DNA from: Candidatus Peregrinibacteria bacterium
GTDB taxonomy: Bacteria; Patescibacteriota; Gracilibacteria; UM-FILTER-43-11
DNA length: 64,000 bases
NCBI GenBank assembly: GCA_016699515.1
Contig: CP064978.1
Coordinates: forward strand, 744,001-808,000
Direction: 5' to 3'
Shown: piece by piece, positions 56,870 to 63,798 of the stretch
Numbering within the stretch: the first letter of the stretch is position 1
Layout of the letters: every line of letters starts with the position of its first letter
Position numbers and translations under genes: made by a program
Notes under the pieces: model-generated
Database searches by the model: none
What the model saw: only the letters and a program-made list of their open reading frames with translations
What the model was told of the DNA's origin: nothing

Positions 56870-57120
56870 GAGAAGCTAACGATCACAACCCTTTTTTTAC
56901 ACCGAACTACCTGAATATAAAGCTTCAGCGCTCAATTAAGTATAATTCAAGCGGGGGTTAAATTAGCCGCGCAGAAGCTGAAGCGTTATTTGATCAATTT
57001 CTTAATCCGCATACTCGTTTGCAAGCCGTTGAGCGAGTGTGCACATTGTACGACGCCCGAAACCAAGCTATTATCGAGGCGACAAGAAATCTGCTTGATC
57101 ATTCAACCCCCTTACAATGA
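56866..57120 (+). pseudogene. Small gene with an in-frame TAA, overlapping both neighbours
   Basis: The ATG at 56866 overlaps the stop of the alkyltransferase gene and the TGA at 57118-57120 overlaps the glutaredoxin start; both are in the same frame, 84 codons apart, which is what a translationally coupled middle gene would show. Codon 32 (56959-56961) is TAA. The part after it (ISRAEAEALFDQFLNPHTRL, VCTLYDARNQAIIEATRNLL) is a good helical protein sequence. Either the TAA is a sequence error, or the gene is broken. No family recognised. Confidence 0.55.
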
Positions 57121-57371
57121 AACTCACCATTTACACCAAAGATTACTGCCCGTACTGCGATGCGGCTAAAAATCTTTTAAAATCGATTGGCGCTGAATAC
57201 AAAGAAATCGACATCACTCACACCCCCAAAGTGATGCAGGAATTGGTTCAAAAATCGGGGATGATGACCGTGCCACAAATTTTTGTGGATGACGAATGCT
57301 TGGGTGGCTTCGACGACATCAATGCGCTGCATCAGGCGGGCAAACTGAAAACTAAATTAGGATTGTCTTAA
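57117..57371 (+). CDS. Glutaredoxin
   Basis: An 84-residue dithiol glutaredoxin with the CPYC active site (IYTKDYCPYCDAAKNLLKSI), the cis-Pro loop MMTVPQIFVDDECLGGFDDI and a C-terminal helix. It reduces disulfides using glutathione or another thiol. It is the third gene of a short rightward unit after the alkyltransferase-like gene, with a 4-bp overlap. Confidence 0.95.
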   Translation: MKLTIYTKDYCPYCDAAKNLLKSIGAEYKEIDITHTPKVMQELVQKSGMMTVPQIFVDDECLGGFDDINALHQAGKLKTKLGLS

Positions 57372-57430
57372 TGTTGCTGTCACCGACAATGATACTTTGA
57401 CCGCTGTAATGTCACTCGACCACCCTTTAA

Positions 57431-57464
57431 TGTCACTTCGACCGTAGCGGAGAAGTCCCTTAGC
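57431..57464 (+). repeat. Left copy of the dispersed repeat, beside the GIY-YIG gene
   Basis: TGTCACTTCGACCGTAGCGG continues with AGAAGTCCCTTAG. It matches the arms of the 52982-53117 unit. A shorter, partial copy (GTCACTCGACC) lies just before at 57411-57421. The GIY-YIG start codon is 27 bp downstream. Confidence 0.75.
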
Positions 57465-57490
57465 CTACCAACTGAATATTTTGTATTAAA

Positions 57491-57787
57491 ATGGAAAAAC
57501 TTCTGTATTTTGTCTACATTATGGCCAGTGATAGTGGAACACTATACGTCGGAGTTACTAATGATTTGGAGCGAAGGGTTTTGGAGCACAAAGAACAAGA
57601 AAATCCTGAATCGTTTACTGCTAAATATCACTGTCACAAACTTGTTTATTATGAAGAGAGTGAAGAGGTGGTAGCTGCCATTGAAAGAGAAAAGCAAATC
57701 AAAAAATGGAGAAGAGAAAAGAAACAAAATCTAATCAAAACAGTGAACCCTAAATGGAAAGACTTATCAGAAGATTGGTATGACTGA
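57491..57787 (+). CDS. GIY-YIG nuclease family protein
   Basis: A 98-residue single-domain protein of the short GIY-YIG group (UPF0213/YhbQ-like). Motifs: YFVYIMASDSGTLYVGVTN carries the two GIY/YIG strands, DLERRVLEHK the catalytic Arg and His, and IEREKQIKKWRREKKQNLI the catalytic Glu with a basic helix. The C-terminus (NPKWKDLSEDWYD) is typical of the group. Such proteins cut DNA; larger members are homing or repair nucleases. Inverted copies of a dispersed repeat lie on both sides, 27 bp and 9 bp away, and suggest that these repeats are the nuclease's own ends or targets. Confidence 0.9.
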   Translation: MEKLLYFVYIMASDSGTLYVGVTNDLERRVLEHKEQENPESFTAKYHCHKLVYYEESEEVVAAIEREKQIKKWRREKKQNLIKTVNPKWKDLSEDWYD

Positions 57788-57795
57788 GAAGTTGC

Positions 57796-57852
57796 GATCA
57801 CAAAGGGATTTCTCCGTTGCGTCCGCCACGGCGGACTCCAGTCGAAATGACA
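57796..57852 (-). repeat. Right, inverted copy of the dispersed repeat
   Basis: GATCACAAAGGGAT (57796-57809) is identical to the same 14 bases in the nuclease-free unit at 53070-53083. Then follow TTCTCC, an internal hairpin GTCCGCC/GGCGGAC and GTCGAAATGACA (57841-57852). It lies 17 bp before the CsaA-like gene. Confidence 0.75.
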
Positions 57853-57869
57853 AATAACCCTTTTTACAA

Positions 57870-58199
57870 ATGGCGACGATTGAAGACTTTGAAACATTGG
57901 ATATTCGCGTGGGTACGGTGGTAGAGGCCGAACTTTTGGAAGACGGCAAATATTCCACCCACAAACTCAAGATCGATTTTGGCGAGGATTTGGGGATCAA
58001 AAAATCCTGTGCGCGGCTGACCCATTACACCGTCGACGATTTGATCGGTCGGCAAGTTTTGGCGGTGGTGAATTTTCCGCCGCGCCAAGTGGGTAAAGCT
58101 ATGTCGGAAGTTTTAACGCTGGGCGTGCCCCGCGCCGACGGCGAATGCGCCCTGATCCAGCCGGATCAGGACGTTGAACCTGGAGTTCGGCTTTTTTAA
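57870..58199 (+). CDS. CsaA-like tRNA-binding domain protein
   Basis: A 109-residue OB-fold protein of the EMAPII/Trbp111/CsaA group: TLDIRVGTVVEAELLEDGK, LKIDFGEDLGIKKSCARLTH, VNFPPRQVGKAMSEVLTLGV. Such proteins dimerise and bind tRNA; CsaA was first described as a chaperone. Length is typical. Its stop overlaps the stop region of the convergent peroxiredoxin gene by 4 bp. Confidence 0.9.
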   Translation: MATIEDFETLDIRVGTVVEAELLEDGKYSTHKLKIDFGEDLGIKKSCARLTHYTVDDLIGRQVLAVVNFPPRQVGKAMSEVLTLGVPRADGECALIQPDQDVEPGVRLF

Positions 58200-58660
58200 G
58201 CAAGCGCTTTCACATCTTTTAAAACCTGTGCTGGGTGATCTTCGGTTTTTACTTTTTGGTAGTGCTTAATCACCACGCCTTTGGGGTTGATGAGGAAGGA
58301 GTCGCGCTGAATGCCCATGTACTTTTTGCCGACCATCGATTTTTCGACCCACACACCGTAATCTTGAACAACTTTTTTGTTCACATCGGCTAATAGCGGA
58401 AAATTAAGTTCGTGTGTTTCTTCAAACTTTTTGTGGCTTTTTACATCATCGGCGCTTACGCCCAAAACTTGCACACCGGCTTTTTTGAATTCCGAAGCCA
58501 GATCGCGAAAGGTGCAGGCTTCGACCGTGCAACCGGGGGTCAGGTCTTTCGGATAAAAATAAAGCAGTACCCACTGACCTTGGTAATCCGCTAACGAATG
58601 CGTTTTACCGTTTTGATCGGACAATGTAAAAGCGGGGGCGGGCTTGTTTTCGAGAGTCAT
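58196..58660 (-). CDS. bcp: Thioredoxin-dependent peroxiredoxin (BCP/PrxQ type)
   Basis: A 154-residue peroxide-reducing enzyme. The peroxidatic cysteine lies in YFYPKDLTPGCTVEACTFRD, with the resolving cysteine five residues later, as in E. coli-type BCP. The Arg in GIQRDSFLINPKG completes the active site. Probably reduces hydroperoxides with thioredoxin. The VOC gene 12 bp upstream points the same way. Confidence 0.95.
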   Translation of the reverse strand: MTLENKPAPAFTLSDQNGKTHSLADYQGQWVLLYFYPKDLTPGCTVEACTFRDLASEFKKAGVQVLGVSADDVKSHKKFEETHELNFPLLADVNKKVVQDYGVWVEKSMVGKKYMGIQRDSFLINPKGVVIKHYQKVKTEDHPAQVLKDVKALA

Positions 58661-58672
58661 AAATAATTTAGA

Positions 58673-59113
58673 TTAATTTGAATTCGATTGTGCCTTCATT
58701 CCAGCTGGCATTTCATGCAACCCCATCATGTTTTTTTCGGGGTCGATGAAGCAAGCAATCCAGCCCATGCCTGGGGCGATTTCGGTTTTGGGCATGTAAA
58801 TCGTTCCCCCGTTGGCCTTGATCGTTTCTAAACTTTCATCGATTGAATCAACATTGATGTAATTCATAAACGGTTGCCCGGGCTGCTTGCGCTTCATGAG
58901 CCCCCCATTGATGGCGCCAGGAGTTTTAGCCATTCCTTTTTCATCCAATTCGGTGGTTATAACGCCATAATACGGGTCGCCGCCAGTAGAGCTGTCTGTT
59001 GGCATATCGAATTTATTAAATTTCCAGCCAAAGGTTTTTTGATAAAAATCCATCGCACGATTGACGTCGTCGGCGGGGATTTCGAAATGAACGATTGCAT
59101 TGGGTTGATCCAT
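58673..59113 (-). CDS. VOC-family (glyoxalase-like) protein
   Basis: A 146-residue two-module VOC protein: IVHFEIPADDVNRAMDFYQK TFGWKF at the start, then FMNYINVDSIDESLETIKAN and GMGWIACFIDPEKNMMGLHE. The metal-ligand positions typical of glyoxalase I are only partly visible (H in VHFEI and E in GLHE). Activity and substrate are unknown; the family includes glyoxalases, dioxygenases and resistance proteins. It lies 12 bp before bcp in the same direction. Confidence 0.85.
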   Translation of the reverse strand: MDQPNAIVHFEIPADDVNRAMDFYQKTFGWKFNKFDMPTDSSTGGDPYYGVITTELDEKGMAKTPGAINGGLMKRKQPGQPFMNYINVDSIDESLETIKANGGTIYMPKTEIAPGMGWIACFIDPEKNMMGLHEMPAGMKAQSNSN

Positions 59114-59172
59114 AATTAATTGGGTTATTGTGGTACCGATTATACCTTATTTAGGGGATCTTGTTTATAATT

Positions 59173-59798
59173 CTATTGTTTAATCGAAGGCGTTGGGTCG
59201 TTTTCTTTGATACGTTTTCGGCAGATTTGCTCAATTTCAAAAGCGTTTGGTATCGAGGTGATATAAATGTAATCCGGCACATAACGAGCAGGGGCGTTTT
59301 TTGACTCACCATCCTCCCGGTTCGCATTGGCATTGAAATGCTGCCCTTTTGAGCATCTCCACTCACTTCAACATCCCCCGAAAACTGCTCCCAGTCGATC
59401 GATCGAATTTTTCCCCTCTGATAGTGGATCAAGCGAGTCGGCGTTCCTACAAAATAACCCCCTTTTTTAAGGGCCATGAAAATTCCCCAACCCAACATGG
59501 CAATTCCTACCAATGCAAAAATTCCCATTATTATTAGCAATGGAAATGCGGGTTTCAAATTTTCTAAACTTGCCACCGTTGGAACTTCATTCACCGTAAA
59601 ATGAACTGTTTCGCCGGCAAGCAGCGGGCCAAGAAATATTCCAAAAAACACGCTTACAAATGCCATCCATGCTCCTCCGAATAGCAAAAGGAACAGTGAT
59701 TTTTTTAATGGATACGCGCGGCTGGTTTTTACCGAGAAATCCTGACTTTCGGAGCCGATTGATGTGAGCAATTCGGCTGGTAACTCTGTACTTTGCAT
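59173..59798 (-). CDS. Two-span membrane protein (DUF3592-like), frameshifted here
   Basis: From ATG at 59798. Two hydrophobic helices (SLFLLLFGGAWMAFVSVFFG and LLIIMGIFALVGIAMLGWGI) enclose an extracytoplasmic loop, followed by a cytosolic domain. One base is missing from the T4 run at 59347-59350; correcting it gives QKGQHFNANANREDGESKNA then RYVPDYIYITSIPNAFEIEQ, ending at TAG 59173, about 208 residues. The layout resembles DUF3592-type membrane proteins. Function unknown. Confidence 0.6.
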
Positions 59799-59886
59799 GG
59801 TTTAAATGTTAGCTTGTTCAATTTTACCATAGAGTATTTTTTAGCCGAATTCTAAGATGGGGTTGGATTCACAATTCAATCATACA

Positions 59887-60276
59887 CTAAATCCCCATTA
59901 TTGCGGTAAACAACGAAGGCCAGCAAAGCCCCAAGACTAGGGAGCTAAGAATACTCAGAATTAATGGCCATCGCTTTTTAAGCATCAAGCTAAGCACTAA
60001 GCCTAGCAAACTGACCCATCCGGGCGGAATGATCCACCACAGGATCATACCCACGGGCACAGACATTAGTGTAAATCCTAAGAAATTAAGGCCGGATCCA
60101 AAATAAACGTCCGATGAACCCAGTAAGATTTTACCGATGGCTACCAGCCCGCTCAGCGCAAGTGGAATTGTAAATGAAAGCTCCAGCCACACCCAAAAAA
60201 TTTGCGATCGTTTTTGAACGATGGATTGCGCCCACTTTGTAAAGCTGCCTGCTTGTTTCATCCTTACTTTGATCAC
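59887..60276 (-). CDS. Small polytopic membrane protein
   Basis: About 125 residues with three or four hydrophobic helices (LSFTIPLALSGLVAIGKILL, FLGFTLMSVPVGMILWWIIP, WVSLLGLVLSLML, LILSILSSLVLGLCW). The ATG at 60261 (MKQAGS) or 60276 could be the start. No family recognised. It stands alone between the DUF3592-like gene and the YdeI-like gene. Confidence 0.6.
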   Translation of the reverse strand: MIKVRMKQAGSFTKWAQSIVQKRSQIFWVWLELSFTIPLALSGLVAIGKILLGSSDVYFGSGLNFLGFTLMSVPVGMILWWIIPPGWVSLLGLVLSLMLKKRWPLILSILSSLVLGLCWPSLFTAIMGI

Positions 60277-60300
60277 TCGTATTATAAATAGATAGTTGGA

Positions 60301-60819
60301 CTAGCTCATTAGCACTCCGGTTTTTGAAACCTCGGGCACGGTGCACATGCTGCGGTTAAAGCAACAGGGATTTCGCTTGCCCGATTTAAGCTTGGACGCC
60401 ATTTTTTCGATTCGAATCGCTCGGGTATCGGCGCTGCCGGTTGATCGCACCCAACGAATCCAGTCCCACCGTGCTTTGGGGGTAACGCTCAACCACAATT
60501 CCAACACCAGCGGATCGGTTTCGAGCAAGGTTTTAATGTCGGCGGGCACTTCGGGCTCGGGCCACTCATTCAACGATTCCACCGTCACGCTCACCGATTC
60601 CCCCGCCGTTACGTTGGCCTTTTTTTGCAGCGCTTTTTCTACCGCAAACCAATGGCTCCCCTTGCCGTCCGGCTCCAACGGCACCGTCCATTCCACCTGA
60701 TTCACCGTCACCTTTCCCATCACCATCCCGCGCGAGGGCAAAGGAGCGCTCACGTCTTTGGGTAATGCAATGATCAACCAATCGCCGATGGTAAAGGGGG
60801 TGGATTTAAACGCATTCAT
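60301..60819 (-). CDS. YdeI/OmpD-associated family protein with DUF1905-like N-terminus
   Basis: A 172-residue intact protein. The first ~95 residues form a small beta-barrel (DUF1905-like: IGDWLIIALPKDVSAPLPSR, VEWTVPLEPDGKGSHWFAVE). The C-terminal half is the YdeI-type domain (LLETDPLVLELWLSVTPKAR, WDWIRWVRSTGSADTRAIRI, KMASKLKSGKRNPCCFN). Members are widespread in soil bacteria and often travel with VOC and DUF1428 genes, as here. Cellular role unproven. Confidence 0.85.
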   Translation of the reverse strand: MNAFKSTPFTIGDWLIIALPKDVSAPLPSRGMVMGKVTVNQVEWTVPLEPDGKGSHWFAVEKALQKKANVTAGESVSVTVESLNEWPEPEVPADIKTLLETDPLVLELWLSVTPKARWDWIRWVRSTGSADTRAIRIEKMASKLKSGKRNPCCFNRSMCTVPEVSKTGVLMS

Positions 60820-60828
60820 GGTTGCAAT

Positions 60829-61218
60829 TTACTTACTCACTTCTATTTTAAAACCTCCGTAGCACATGCGTTTCATATCGAAAGGCATATCGAATGCGTT
60901 GGGCTTATCTTTGTAAAACTCATCCATCATTTTCATTACTTTTTTATTCACCTGATTGCGATGCGTTTTTGATTCGTATTCGATGTACGAAAACCAAACG
61001 GTTTCGCCTTCTTTCAACTTTGCAAGCTTGGGAAAAGACATGTACGGCCCCGGCATAGCGGGATTTAGATCGTCCCCCATGCATTCACGGTAGCTCAACG
61101 CTCCGGATTCTATCCAGAAATGAGCGCTTTCTTTTGCCATTTTTTTGTAGGCAGCCACTTTATTTTTTGGCACCACGAGCACAAAGGCATCGATGTATTT
61201 CGCAATTTTTTTTGACAT
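60829..61218 (-). CDS. DUF1428 family protein (YbaA-like)
   Basis: The ATG at 61218 gives the family start MSKKIAKYIDAFVLVVPKNK; a further ATG at 61251 overlaps the upstream VOC gene. About 129 residues, a ferredoxin-like alpha/beta barrel: AYKKMAKESAHFWIESGALS, YRECMGDDLN and FSYIEYESKTHRNQVNKKVM, then FDMKRMCYGGFKIEV. Function unknown, often next to VOC genes. Confidence 0.9.
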   Translation of the reverse strand: MSKKIAKYIDAFVLVVPKNKVAAYKKMAKESAHFWIESGALSYRECMGDDLNPAMPGPYMSFPKLAKLKEGETVWFSYIEYESKTHRNQVNKKVMKMMDEFYKDKPNAFDMPFDMKRMCYGGFKIEVSK

Positions 61219-61243
61219 ATTTGAAAGATTAAATATTAAGGTT

Positions 61244-62119
61244 TTATTCAAATTCGCTGAGCATGATTTTTTTCATTTTCAGCATTTTAGCGGTGTTCAC
61301 CTCGGGGTTCTTCGCCATCAATTCACCCATATTTTTAGGAACGATTTGCCACGACACCCCATAGGCGTCTTTTACCCAGCCGCATTGCTCCGATTCGGGA
61401 ACGGCGGAAAGCTTTTCCCAATACGCATCTATTTCTGCCTGATCATTGCAGCAAACCATCAACGAAACGGCCTCGTTAAAGCCAAATTCATGCTGATGAG
61501 CGCTGTCCATGGCCACAAACCATTGGCCTTCCAGCATAAAGTCGGTGAACATCACCGTCCCTGCTTTGTCGGGCTCCATGCCTGCCGGATAACGTGCCAT
61601 TGCGCCACGTTTCGCATCTTTAAACACCGACAAATAAAAGTCCGAGGCTTCTTCGGCCTTTCCGCACACATCGCCCACAAATAACATCGACGGCATCATG
61701 CGTGGGCGTTCTTCGCCTTTTGGATCGGTTAAAATCAACTGCCACGAAAATCCATATTTGTCTTGCACCCAACCATACCATTCACTGAACGGATATTGAT
61801 CGAGCGGCATCAACGCTTTTCCGCCTTCCATCAGCCTCTTCCATATCTCACTCATTCGCTCGCGCGCGTTCGGCTCTTGCGACGGGTCAAAATTGACCAT
61901 GATGGAAATGGATGGATTTAACTTGAAATACGGCCCGGCGCTGATGGCCTGAAACTCGTATCCTCGCAACTGAAAGCCCACAATATCGCAATCGCCCGAT
62001 GGGGTGTTTTTGATTTGGTTTTTGAACAGAATTTTTGAATCGTCAAAAATCGACGTGTACCATTCCGCCGCCTCCACCGCCTCTTTATCAAACCACAAAT
62101 GAGGCACTATTTTTTGCAT
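61244..62119 (-). CDS. Tandem VOC (PhnB/3-demethylubiquinone methyltransferase-like) protein
   Basis: A 291-residue intact protein with two PhnB-type VOC repeats: residues 1-140 (IVPHLWFDKEAVEAAEWYTS, GFQLRGYEFQAISAGPYFKL, WGYG-like WVQDKYGFSWQLI) and 145-291 (PSMLFVGDVCGKAEEASDFY, FVAMDSAHQHEFGFNEAVSL, GWVKDAYGVSWQIVPK). Such proteins are common in environmental bacteria; the activity is unknown. It leads a leftward unit with DUF1428 and YdeI-like genes. Confidence 0.9.
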   Translation of the reverse strand: MQKIVPHLWFDKEAVEAAEWYTSIFDDSKILFKNQIKNTPSGDCDIVGFQLRGYEFQAISAGPYFKLNPSISIMVNFDPSQEPNARERMSEIWKRLMEGGKALMPLDQYPFSEWYGWVQDKYGFSWQLILTDPKGEERPRMMPSMLFVGDVCGKAEEASDFYLSVFKDAKRGAMARYPAGMEPDKAGTVMFTDFMLEGQWFVAMDSAHQHEFGFNEAVSLMVCCNDQAEIDAYWEKLSAVPESEQCGWVKDAYGVSWQIVPKNMGELMAKNPEVNTAKMLKMKKIMLSEFE

Positions 62120-62229
62120 GATGGCTTAGGTTATTTTTCTTTAGTATATCGATTTTGGCGCTCAGATTCAAATGGTTAACTTTTTTGGGCCTTGTAGAAA
62201 GATGAAGTTGCAATTGGCAACGGGTTTGT

Positions 62230-62379
62230 TTAGCCCCAAATTAGAACTAGCACGATATAAAACAAAAAGCTTGCAACAACTGTTAGCAATGCAAAAAATA
62301 AACACCCCAAACCGATCCAAAATAGGACTAGTGAATTTTTTCCGTTTGTAATGGGGGTGGTTGGGAGGGTTGGAGTCAT
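62230..62379 (-). CDS. Small one- or two-span membrane protein, 49 residues
   Basis: The ATG at 62379 follows the TAA of the preceding gene without any gap. The frame reads MTPTLPTTPITNGKN, then a hydrophobic stretch (LVLFWIGLGCLFFALLTVVA, SFLFYIVLVLIWG) to TAA at 62230. A short polar N-terminus and strongly hydrophobic remainder suggest a small membrane peptide. No family recognised. Confidence 0.6.
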   Translation of the reverse strand: MTPTLPTTPITNGKNSLVLFWIGLGCLFFALLTVVASFLFYIVLVLIWG

Positions 62380-62604
62380 TTACTCTTCGTTCGTTTGCAT
62401 CGCTTTCGTCCAATAATTATTTGGATCCAAGCCTCCGTTTCCCCAAACTAAACTGTTAAGCTCAACGCCTTGAGCCAATGCAGCTACTTTTGCTCGCCTG
62501 CTATTAACTTGCGATTGAACCGCAGCGTTAAATCCGTACCCGATCACGGGAGTAACGGCGAGCTGGGCGGCAATGCAAGCTTCTTTTAAACCAAATGTTT
62601 TCAT
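62380..62604 (-). CDS. Hypothetical small protein
   Basis: Seventy-four residues from ATG at 62604, ending directly at the start of the small membrane protein. It has a moderately hydrophobic N-terminal helix (CIAAQLAVTPVIGYGFNAAV), a basic middle (NSRRAKVAALAQGVEL) and a polar end (GGLDPNNYWTKAMQTNEE). It may be a secreted or membrane-associated peptide. Unknown function. Confidence 0.5.
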   Translation of the reverse strand: MKTFGLKEACIAAQLAVTPVIGYGFNAAVQSQVNSRRAKVAALAQGVELNSLVWGNGGLDPNNYWTKAMQTNEE

Positions 62605-62616
62605 AAAATATGATGG

Positions 62617-62656
62617 TTAAGGCGCTGATCGTACCAAAAAAGCGTTCGGTTTACAA
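62617..62656 (+). repeat. Copy 1 of a ~36-bp direct repeat flanking the Dph6-like gene
   Basis: Reads TTAAGGCGCTGATCGTACCA and on through a run of A to TTCGGTTTACAAGTTTT. The second copy lies at 63580-63620. The two match at roughly three quarters of positions by eye, with most differences substitutional. Confidence 0.5.
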
Positions 62657-62723
62657 GTTTTGGCTGGGAAATGAGTTTGTTTTTTCAGCTTAGGCGAGCG
62701 CAAGGGGGGCTAGGGAGTGAATG

Positions 62724-63473
62724 TCAGTTTTCAAGAACACTATATTTAATATCAACCATCCTAGAATAAAGATGATTTTTTCCATCCCTGCCCTTACCGT
62801 ACCTAGATTTTCCAAATTCTAAAATCTCAATTGATTCACCTAAAAATTTTGACCCTAAAACGAGTGTTTGAAATTCCCCTCCTTCGCCGGTGATATCAAG
62901 CTCAGGAAATTCTCTTAAAATTTCCCCGATACTATCCCTTTTAATTTGTTTTCCGATATAGTCTTTAGAAAGATCACCTTTTCTTACGGCGGAGATTATA
63001 AAATCTAGTCCGGATCGAATAAGTTCGATTATATATTTTTCTGGGCCATTTTTTTTGAAATAATCTCCGGCGGGACTTATTACTTCAATTCCTAATTTTT
63101 TGCAGCCCAATGCTTCAAATTCTTTATTTACACCGTTATCATGTTCTAAGTCTCCAGTAACAACTGTTGTAATATTATCTCTTTGCGCGATAGCCATTAT
63201 TTTTCTATAAAAATCTTCAACAGGCTTCTTAGAGCTAGTGTTTACTTTTACTATATTCGTACCATGTCCTTCAGAAGTCAGCTTTCTTTTATAAAGTTCA
63301 CTTAAAGCATCTAAAATATTTCCAGGCGCCTCAAGGCCATCTGTATAGGTAGCGCATCCGTCTTCATTAACGCTAGTGGCTAAATGGATAATCTTGTGAG
63401 ACTTTGCGATTTCTTCAAGTGAATAAGCACAGTCTTTCCCTCCACTAAATAATACTATGGCTGATTTTTTCAT
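62724..63473 (-). CDS. Dph6-like PP-loop ATPase (diphthine-ammonia-ligase family)
   Basis: A 249-residue intact protein of the ATP_bind_4 family. The PP-loop is VLFSGGKDCAYSLEEIA; further motifs are YTDGLEAPGN-like substrate loop, VVTGDLEHDNGVNKEFEALG and the family-defining GEGGEFQTLVLGSKF. In eukaryotes and archaea the family amidates diphthine on elongation factor 2; bacteria have no diphthamide, so another amide-forming substrate is likely. It is clearly more AT-rich than neighbours and lies between two direct repeats, which suggests acquisition by transfer. Confidence 0.88.
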   Translation of the reverse strand: MKKSAIVLFSGGKDCAYSLEEIAKSHKIIHLATSVNEDGCATYTDGLEAPGNILDALSELYKRKLTSEGHGTNIVKVNTSSKKPVEDFYRKIMAIAQRDNITTVVTGDLEHDNGVNKEFEALGCKKLGIEVISPAGDYFKKNGPEKYIIELIRSGLDFIISAVRKGDLSKDYIGKQIKRDSIGEILREFPELDITGEGGEFQTLVLGSKFLGESIEILEFGKSRYGKGRDGKNHLYSRMVDIKYSVLEN

Positions 63474-63579
63474 ATCTTCAAAAAATTATAGTCTCATTTT
63501 GTTGCTGTAATGACAGTGGAATGGGCCATTTTATCTACTTTTGTATAAAAAAACAAATTTATTCATAGAATATAATTAT

Positions 63580-63620
63580 TAAGGGTTGATCGTGCCAAAA
63601 AACCATTCGACTTACAAGTT
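63580..63620 (+). repeat. Copy 2 of the ~36-bp direct repeat
   Basis: Reads TTAAGGGTTGATCGTGCCAA and on to TTCGACTTACAAGTTTT, matching copy 1 at 62617-62656 in the same orientation. Both copies would encode LIVPK..S.YKF in one frame. The stretch from 63474 to 63798 (325 bp) otherwise holds only a weak reading frame (63586-63786) with no recognisable product. Confidence 0.5.
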
Positions 63621-63798
63621 TTATGGAGCTGGAGTAACCCCAAAAGGAAAACATGTATTTCATATAACTTCCGCGCGTTGGGGGGAGTTTTGTGGTGGCA
63701 TAATGGAGCGAAGCGACTCATCACCGCAAAACTTGGGTCGAAGGTGGGGTCAGAGGGGAGAAGCCGCCTACGCGCTTGTTATATGATGTCATTCAAGC

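Larger units (their letters stand above)
57431..57852. mobile_element. Putative GIY-YIG-carrying inverted-repeat element
   Basis: A nuclease gene of 297 bp is bracketed by oppositely oriented copies of the same repeat: TGTCACTTCGACC...AAGTCCCTT on the left and AAGGGATTTCTCC...GTCGAAATGACA on the right. The nuclease stop codon is 9 bp from the right repeat. A third copy pair, without nuclease, occurs at 52982-53117. The arrangement is what an autonomous element with its non-autonomous derivative would give. Mobility is inferred from layout only. Confidence 0.5.

Noticed and set aside
59887..60276. Holin or toxin role for the small membrane protein
   Set aside because: Only hydrophobicity supports it; no phage genes are nearby.
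63586..63786. Reading frame of 66 codons at the right edge as a gene
   Set aside because: No ribosome-binding site, no recognisable domain, poor codon pattern and overlap with the direct repeat; I left it unannotated as a gene.
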